From Streptomyces sp. CB00455 (GTDB lineage Bacteria; Actinomycetota; Actinomycetes; Streptomycetales; Streptomycetaceae), in the NCBI RefSeq assembly GCF_001905445.1, contig NZ_LIVQ01000005.1:186001-250000 (forward strand): a DNA stretch of 64,000 nucleotides, written 5' to 3'. Positions 59,546-64,000 of the stretch are shown one piece after another (the stretch's first letter is position 1; each line of letters starts with the position of its first letter). Made by a program: the position numbers and the translations under genes. The notes beneath the pieces were generated by a model. That model was not told where the DNA came from, made no database searches, and saw only the letters and a list, made by a program, of their open reading frames with translations.

Positions 59546-59613
59546 GCAGGAAATCCGTTCTTCTCGCGCCCTGGGCTTCTCGCGCCCCGGGCGCGGGGTC
59601 GTGGCGGGGGTGG

Positions 59614-61155
59614 TCAGTGCCTCGCGTCGTGGAAGCCGCCGTGTGCGGGAACGGTGTACGTGTTCACCACGCTGAACGGCACCGCGCTCCAGGTCGAGGC
59701 GTTGCCCACCGCATCGACCGCCACGACCTCGACGACGTGCTCGCCCTCGGGCCAGGCCCAGCCCGACTCCCACACCCAGCTGCCGTCGGCCATCACCGCG
59801 CACGAGCCGAGCACTGCGCCGCGCTCGTGGAAGTCGACCCGCACGGCGCCCGGGGCGAAGCCCATGAACCGCGGTACGGGGCCCGCCACCTGCTGGTGCG
59901 GCACCGGGGCCGACACCGACAGCAACAGCGCCGGCGACACCTGCTGCACCTGCGAAACCTGTGGCACCTGTTGCAGCTGCTGGGCCGGAGCCCGGACCGG
60001 CCCCGCGGCGGGCCCCGGGGCCGGCGCGTGATCGGCGGCCACGAAGGCCACCTCGCTGCGCCGCGAGTGGTAGTTGTGCACGTCCACGGCGAAGAGCCGC
60101 ACCACGTGCCGGCCCTTCGACCAGGGCTCGTCCCGCTCCCACACCCAGCTGCCGTCGGGCGCGACCGGCGGAGAGGCCAGGAACTTGCCGTTCTCCCACA
60201 GGCTGACGCGTACCGCGCCGGGCGCCGATCCCCTGAAACGCACCAGGTTCCCTGGCAGGTGCTCGCCCGCCGCGGGCGACACGACGACCGGCGGCGGGAA
60301 CTCCGCGCCCCGTACCTGCGCGGTCTCCGCGAGGAAGGAGTCGATGACCGAGGTGTCCCGGCCCGGCTGCTCGTGCCCGTAGCGCACCGCGCCGATCCGC
60401 GGTGCCAGACCCTCCACGAGCAGGTTCAACAGCCCCATGACGGCCGGCGCGTTGTGCGCCGTGACGCTCCCGTGGCCGCGGACGAGAGGAGAGTCGTTGA
60501 AGAGGAAGTTGAAGTTCTCGTGCCCCCGGAACAGCGCCAGCACGGGTTCCACGTGCCGGGTGAACTGCTCGTCCTGGGGCGAGGAGATCAGGTAGATGTT
60601 GGCCGAGCGGCCAGCCCCGCCGCGCACCAGGTCGGGAAGGACGGAGTCGAGGACGCGCACCTTCTCCTCGGTGACCTCCCCCATCACGGCCCGGGCGGCG
60701 CCCGGGTCGCCCTCCCGCAGGTGCGAGCCGATGAGGAACTGGGGCACGGTGCTCACGATGTTGCGGAAACCGTACTTCAGGCCGAAGTGCAGGGCCGCGC
60801 TGCCGCCGTTGGAGCTGCCGATGGCGGTGCAGGCGTCGGGCGTCAGCGACAGGGCGGTCATGACGCGGGCGATGAGGCCGGCGACGGACTGTTCCAGGGA
60901 GAAGTCCATGCCCTTGCACAGCGAGTAGCCGTAGGCGCCGTCGAAGGAGTCGCGGATCCACAGGACGTTCGCCCGGAGCCTGCCGAGCACCCCGTTGGAC
61001 ATGCCGAAGCCCTTGGGGGCGCCGGCGCCCGCGAAGACGACGACCAGGTGCCGGTTGCCGTTTCGCGCGTGCGAGAAACGGTATTCGACGGGTACCACGC
61101 CCGAGGTGTCGACGCCGCTGAAGACGCGGCGCGGGTTCTTGGATGCGTCAGACAT
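59614..61155 (-). CDS. XcbB/Asp2-like protein with C-terminal beta domains (copy 1)
   Basis: 513 residues, about two-thirds identical by eye to the next gene. The elbow is IGSSNGGSAALHFGLKYGF (Asn replaces Lys of the paralogue). The Ig-like modules (RVSLWENGKFLASP, RVDFHERGAVLG) and the same C-terminal ending NTYTVPAHGG are kept. The linker is Gln/Val-rich. It overlaps the 3' end of the glycerophosphotransferase gene by 8 bases, so it is translated with it and probably modifies or handles the same wall polymer. Confidence 0.78.
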   Translation of the reverse strand: MSDASKNPRRVFSGVDTSGVVPVEYRFSHARNGNRHLVVVFAGAGAPKGFGMSNGVLGRLRANVLWIRDSFDGAYGYSLCKGMDFSLEQSVAGLIARVMTALSLTPDACTAIGSSNGGSAALHFGLKYGFRNIVSTVPQFLIGSHLREGDPGAARAVMGEVTEEKVRVLDSVLPDLVRGGAGRSANIYLISSPQDEQFTRHVEPVLALFRGHENFNFLFNDSPLVRGHGSVTAHNAPAVMGLLNLLVEGLAPRIGAVRYGHEQPGRDTSVIDSFLAETAQVRGAEFPPPVVVSPAAGEHLPGNLVRFRGSAPGAVRVSLWENGKFLASPPVAPDGSWVWERDEPWSKGRHVVRLFAVDVHNYHSRRSEVAFVAADHAPAPGPAAGPVRAPAQQLQQVPQVSQVQQVSPALLLSVSAPVPHQQVAGPVPRFMGFAPGAVRVDFHERGAVLGSCAVMADGSWVWESGWAWPEGEHVVEVVAVDAVGNASTWSAVPFSVVNTYTVPAHGGFHDARH

Positions 61156-64000
61156 GCTCGGAATCCATTCTTCTCGCCGGCTGCCGCGGCATCTGCCCCA
61201 GGGTGCCGCCGTTCCAGGGGCCCGCCTGCCCGGGTACGGGGCCCCCGGCCGCGCCGACCGCCGGCGCCTGGGCCTGCGCCGGGTCGAGGTCCCCGCCCGC
61301 GATCAGGATGCGGTCGGTCAGCCGGGCGGCCGCGAAACCGTCGTCGAGGTCGCAGAACTCCTGCTGGAACCAGCGGTAGCGGGCGGCGTAGCCCTGCTGA
61401 ATCCGGTCGATGTTGCGGATCGCCCCGATCAGCTCCGGGGAGCTGTAGAGGAGCGGCCCCGGGGCGGACTGCTCGAAGTCGAAGTAGAAGCCGCGCAGGG
61501 TGTCTCGGTAGTGGTCGAGGTCGTACGTGAAGAAGAGGATCGGCCGCCCGGTGTTGACGAAGTCGAACATCAGGGAGGAGTAGTCCGTGATCATCACGTC
61601 GGTGATGAGCGAGAGGTCCGCCATGTCCGGGTAGTCGGACACGTCGAAGACGAAGCCGTCCCCCGCGCCGGGCACCGGGTCGACGACGTTGGGGTGGCGC
61701 CGGACCAGCAGGACGTGGTCGTGGGCCAGCTGCGCCTTGGCGTCTTCCAGGTCGATGCGGAAGTCGAGCTTGTACTTGCCCGGCGCGTAGAACTGGTCGT
61801 CACGCCAGGTCGGCGCGTACATGACCACGCGCTTGCCGGGCGGCAGCCCGATGCGGCGGCGCACTTCGGCCGCCCGGCCGGCGTCCGCACGGCGCAGGAT
61901 GTCGTTGCGCGGGTAGCCGCTCTCGACCATCTCGCCGGCGAAGCCGAAGGCGCGCTTGAGGATCGGGGTGCTGAAGCTGTTCGGGGACACCAGCATGTCC
62001 CAGTTCAGCACCTCCTTCTCCACGCGCTCGAGGTAGCGCTTGTCCGCGAAGTGCACGGCTTCGATGTCGTGCCCGATCTTCTTGAGCGGGGTGCCGTGCC
62101 AGGTCTGCACGACGACCTGGCCGTCGCGCTTCTGGAACCAGTCGGGCAGGTGGTTGTTGGCGACGACGTAGCGCGCCCTGGCCATGGCCTCGTACCAGTC
62201 CGGGGACCACATGCGGACGGGACGGGCGGTCGGGGGAACGGCCACCTGGTCGTCGCGCACCACCCACAGGTGCTCCAGGTCCACGCCGCGGCGGACCATC
62301 TCCTCGTGCAGCGCGCGCGGGCTGTCGGAGTACTGGGTCCCCTTGAAGGCGTCGAAGAGCACCGCGTGGCGCAGCGGCTTGCGGCGGGCGTCCGGATAGG
62401 CCTTGGTGCGCATCAGCTTCTGGCGGTACGGGCCGCGCGCCTCGTCCGGCATGGCCGAGTGGACGAGCAGGGAGAGGCGGTCGTACGCCTCCGCCTGGAG
62501 TTCGTAGCGGCGCTCGTTGCTGGTCATCTCGCTGGGGAAGGCCGGGATGAGTTCCTGGGTCATCTTGACCATGAGGTCGTTGGACCGGTTCTCCGGTGTG
62601 ACCGCGGAGGGGTCCTGGCGGCGCAGGAAGAAGTCCCAGCGGCCCGCGGCCAGCGGGATGTCTCCGGCCAGCGTGCGCATGCCGGCGGGAGAGATGACGA
62701 AGCGGAACTCCTGGCCGTACCAGGTGATGGGGACGACGCGCTCCGCGCCGTGGGCGCGGGAGCGCACGACGATGTGCGCCGCGGCGAATTCGGAGCTGCT
62801 GAGCATGTCCTCCGCCGCGTAGCCGACGACCACCTCCAGCGAACCGTCCGGGCGCCAGGTGACCGACTTGGCCAGGGGCAGGGTGTCGCGCTCGAACAGC
62901 ACCACGTATCCGGAGCCGTTGCGGTGGATGAAGACCTCTCGGTCCGCGGCGCGGTTCTGCAGTTCCTCGGGCAGGCGGTAGTGGCCGTCGCCGGTGCCCT
63001 CCGCCATGACGGGGTAGATGGCCGCCTTGCGGCCCTCGACGTGGAAGGTGGTCTTCCAGCCGTTGCTGCCCGTGTTCCAGGTCTGCGGGACGCCCTCCGC
63101 GGAGTTGGTGCGGTGGCCGGGGACGAGCGCCTTGACCGGAATGCGCGTCACGAAGGTGTACCACCCCTCGCCGCCCGGCTTGAAGTGGACCCACGCGTCG
63201 TGCCGGCCGGCGCCGCCCATGCTGGTGACCCGGAACTTGCCCCACTCGGGGAGTTTGGGTCCGAGGTAGACCCCGCCCAGTTCCAGCTGGTCACCGACGA
63301 TGCGGTGGCGGGTGATGCGGCAACGGACCGTCTCCACGCGGAGCTTGAGCTTGCCCTGGAGGAAGAGCGGCACCACGCGGGTGTTCTTGTCGACGTACTG
63401 GTAGGGCGGGTTGGCGGCGGTGCCGGCGCCGCCCCGGCCGATCCCCTTGTAGCGGAACAGTCCGCGGCTCAGCACGCCCGCCGCGACGTCCCAGGTGCCT
63501 TCGACCCACTGGCCCTTGCGCTTGAGCCGCGCCGGGTCGAAACGGACCTGGAAGCCGGACCAGTCGTAGCAGTAGCGGTTCTGACCCGAGTGCTCCGTGG
63601 CCTGCGGGTAGTAGGTGGTCTTCGCCTTGGCGACGACGACCCGCCCCTGCTTCTTGTTCCGCACGGCGATGGCCTTCATCGACATGTGCCGCTTGTGCAC
63701 GTTGATGAAGCGGACGTACGCGGAGCCCTCCAGGGTCAGGTGCCCGGTATCGTCCCACTGCGCGCGGGTCAGCGACCCGTGCAGCGACAGTTCCTTGTCC
63801 AGCCGGTAGGCGCTCTTGTCGAGGCCGATGGACTTGTCCCCGAGGTAGGGGTAGTTGAGGTAGCGGTGCAGGCGGCGCTGGACGGGCATGGGGCCGCCCT
63901 TGCGCTCGAACTCCACGACGTCGAGCAGCTCTTTCAGGCGGCCCTCGCGCACCAGCAGCCATTTGACGCGGGCATCGGCGGGAAGCTCGTCGATGATGTC
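61148..64000 (-). CDS. CDP-glycerol:poly(glycerophosphate) glycerophosphotransferase, TagF-like (5' end beyond window)
   Basis: The frame is open to the right edge (DIIDELPADARVKWLL precedes the first in-window GTG), so at least 950 residues are present and the start is outside. The C-terminal 400 residues are the Glyphos_transf domain: AVLFDAFKGTQYSDSPRALH, ARYVVANNHLPDWF, VVQTWHGTPLKKIGHD, MYAPTWRDDQFY and DVMITDYSSLMFDF. The middle part is beta-rich; an N-terminal glycosyltransferase 2 domain, as in bifunctional relatives, is likely outside the window. It polymerises a polyol-phosphate wall polymer at the cytosolic membrane face. A Pro/Ala/Gly tail ends it. Confidence 0.92.
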   Translation of the reverse strand, partial: DIIDELPADARVKWLLVREGRLKELLDVVEFERKGGPMPVQRRLHRYLNYPYLGDKSIGLDKSAYRLDKELSLHGSLTRAQWDDTGHLTLEGSAYVRFINVHKRHMSMKAIAVRNKKQGRVVVAKAKTTYYPQATEHSGQNRYCYDWSGFQVRFDPARLKRKGQWVEGTWDVAAGVLSRGLFRYKGIGRGGAGTAANPPYQYVDKNTRVVPLFLQGKLKLRVETVRCRITRHRIVGDQLELGGVYLGPKLPEWGKFRVTSMGGAGRHDAWVHFKPGGEGWYTFVTRIPVKALVPGHRTNSAEGVPQTWNTGSNGWKTTFHVEGRKAAIYPVMAEGTGDGHYRLPEELQNRAADREVFIHRNGSGYVVLFERDTLPLAKSVTWRPDGSLEVVVGYAAEDMLSSSEFAAAHIVVRSRAHGAERVVPITWYGQEFRFVISPAGMRTLAGDIPLAAGRWDFFLRRQDPSAVTPENRSNDLMVKMTQELIPAFPSEMTSNERRYELQAEAYDRLSLLVHSAMPDEARGPYRQKLMRTKAYPDARRKPLRHAVLFDAFKGTQYSDSPRALHEEMVRRGVDLEHLWVVRDDQVAVPPTARPVRMWSPDWYEAMARARYVVANNHLPDWFQKRDGQVVVQTWHGTPLKKIGHDIEAVHFADKRYLERVEKEVLNWDMLVSPNSFSTPILKRAFGFAGEMVESGYPRNDILRRADAGRAAEVRRRIGLPPGKRVVMYAPTWRDDQFYAPGKYKLDFRIDLEDAKAQLAHDHVLLVRRHPNVVDPVPGAGDGFVFDVSDYPDMADLSLITDVMITDYSSLMFDFVNTGRPILFFTYDLDHYRDTLRGFYFDFEQSAPGPLLYSSPELIGAIRNIDRIQQGYAARYRWFQQEFCDLDDGFAAARLTDRILIAGGDLDPAQAQAPAVGAAGGPVPGQAGPWNGGTLGQMPRQPARRMDSEHV

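Noticed and set aside
1..64000. tRNA, rRNA and riboswitches
   Set aside because: No cloverleaf-like stretch with a conserved TPsiC arm, no rRNA sequence and no recognisable riboswitch core was seen by reading; a covariance-model search could not be run.

Overview
The window is chromosomal DNA of a Streptomyces or close relative. Base composition and third codon positions are very G+C-rich, GTG and TTG starts are common, and there is a chaplin hydrophobin, a glycerophosphotransferase of teichoic-acid type, a DUF6296-type protein and several families typical of Streptomyces. Both ends cut genes: a phospholipase D family enzyme at the left edge and a TagF-like glycerophosphotransferase at the right edge. 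No rRNA, tRNA or CRISPR array was recognised.

Layout. 1-3.3 kb: PLD/cardiolipin-synthase-like gene, BrkB/YihY membrane protein, and a divergent SDR/MarR pair around a palindromic operator. 3.3-5.8 kb: a shrunken IS5-family element followed by a divergent quinone-oxidoreductase/TetR pair. A second, solitary inverted IS end at 5787 makes the segment look like a composite mobile unit. 6.2-13.2 kb: a poly-gamma-glutamate (pgs) locus with a membrane protein carrying two HAMP domains, PgsB, PgsC and an NlpC/P60 protein, plus a divergent secreted putative hydrolase; no CapA/PgsA gene is present. 13.3-20.3 kb: histidine phosphatase, CBM48 mini-protein, GltD, short chaplin, TPR-like protein, RNase H and a membrane acyltransferase. 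20.4-28.5 kb: DUF2278, a SpoIIE-type phosphatase next to a MASE1 membrane sensor, a PBP4-type peptidase, small conserved proteins, SDR + DUF4383, and a YciO-type protein. 28.5-31.7 kb: a stand-alone MurE-like ligase and a lipoprotein. 31.9-36.8 kb: a probable ketone-body/3-hydroxybutyrate island (PucR-type regulator, MHS transporter, 3-hydroxybutyrate dehydrogenase, relic of CoA-transferase subunit B). 36.9-40.7 kb: NTF2-like/PadR divergent pair, SGNH hydrolase, a frameshifted NlpC-like gene, lipoprotein, ECF41-type sigma factor. 40.8-43.8 kb: MazG-like protein and a secreted metalloprotease with Fn3 and ricin-type domains. 44.5-49.7 kb: an operon of one lipoprotein and two paralogous kinase/substrate-binding-protein fusions. 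49.8-57.97 kb: prolyl oligopeptidase, AI-2E family protein, catalytically degenerate GH20, FabV, aldo/keto reductase and a secreted EEP nuclease-like protein. 58-64 kb: two tandem XcbB/Asp2-like proteins translationally linked to the glycerophosphotransferase, a cell-wall glycopolymer locus.

The strongest themes are extracellular polymers (poly-gamma-glutamate, wall polyol-phosphate, chaplin) and envelope signalling. Many gene junctions overlap (GTGA, TGATG, TTGA), indicating translational coupling. Short tandem repeats of 20-35 bp recur between genes and at gene ends. Functions are assigned by reading motifs only; no database search was run.
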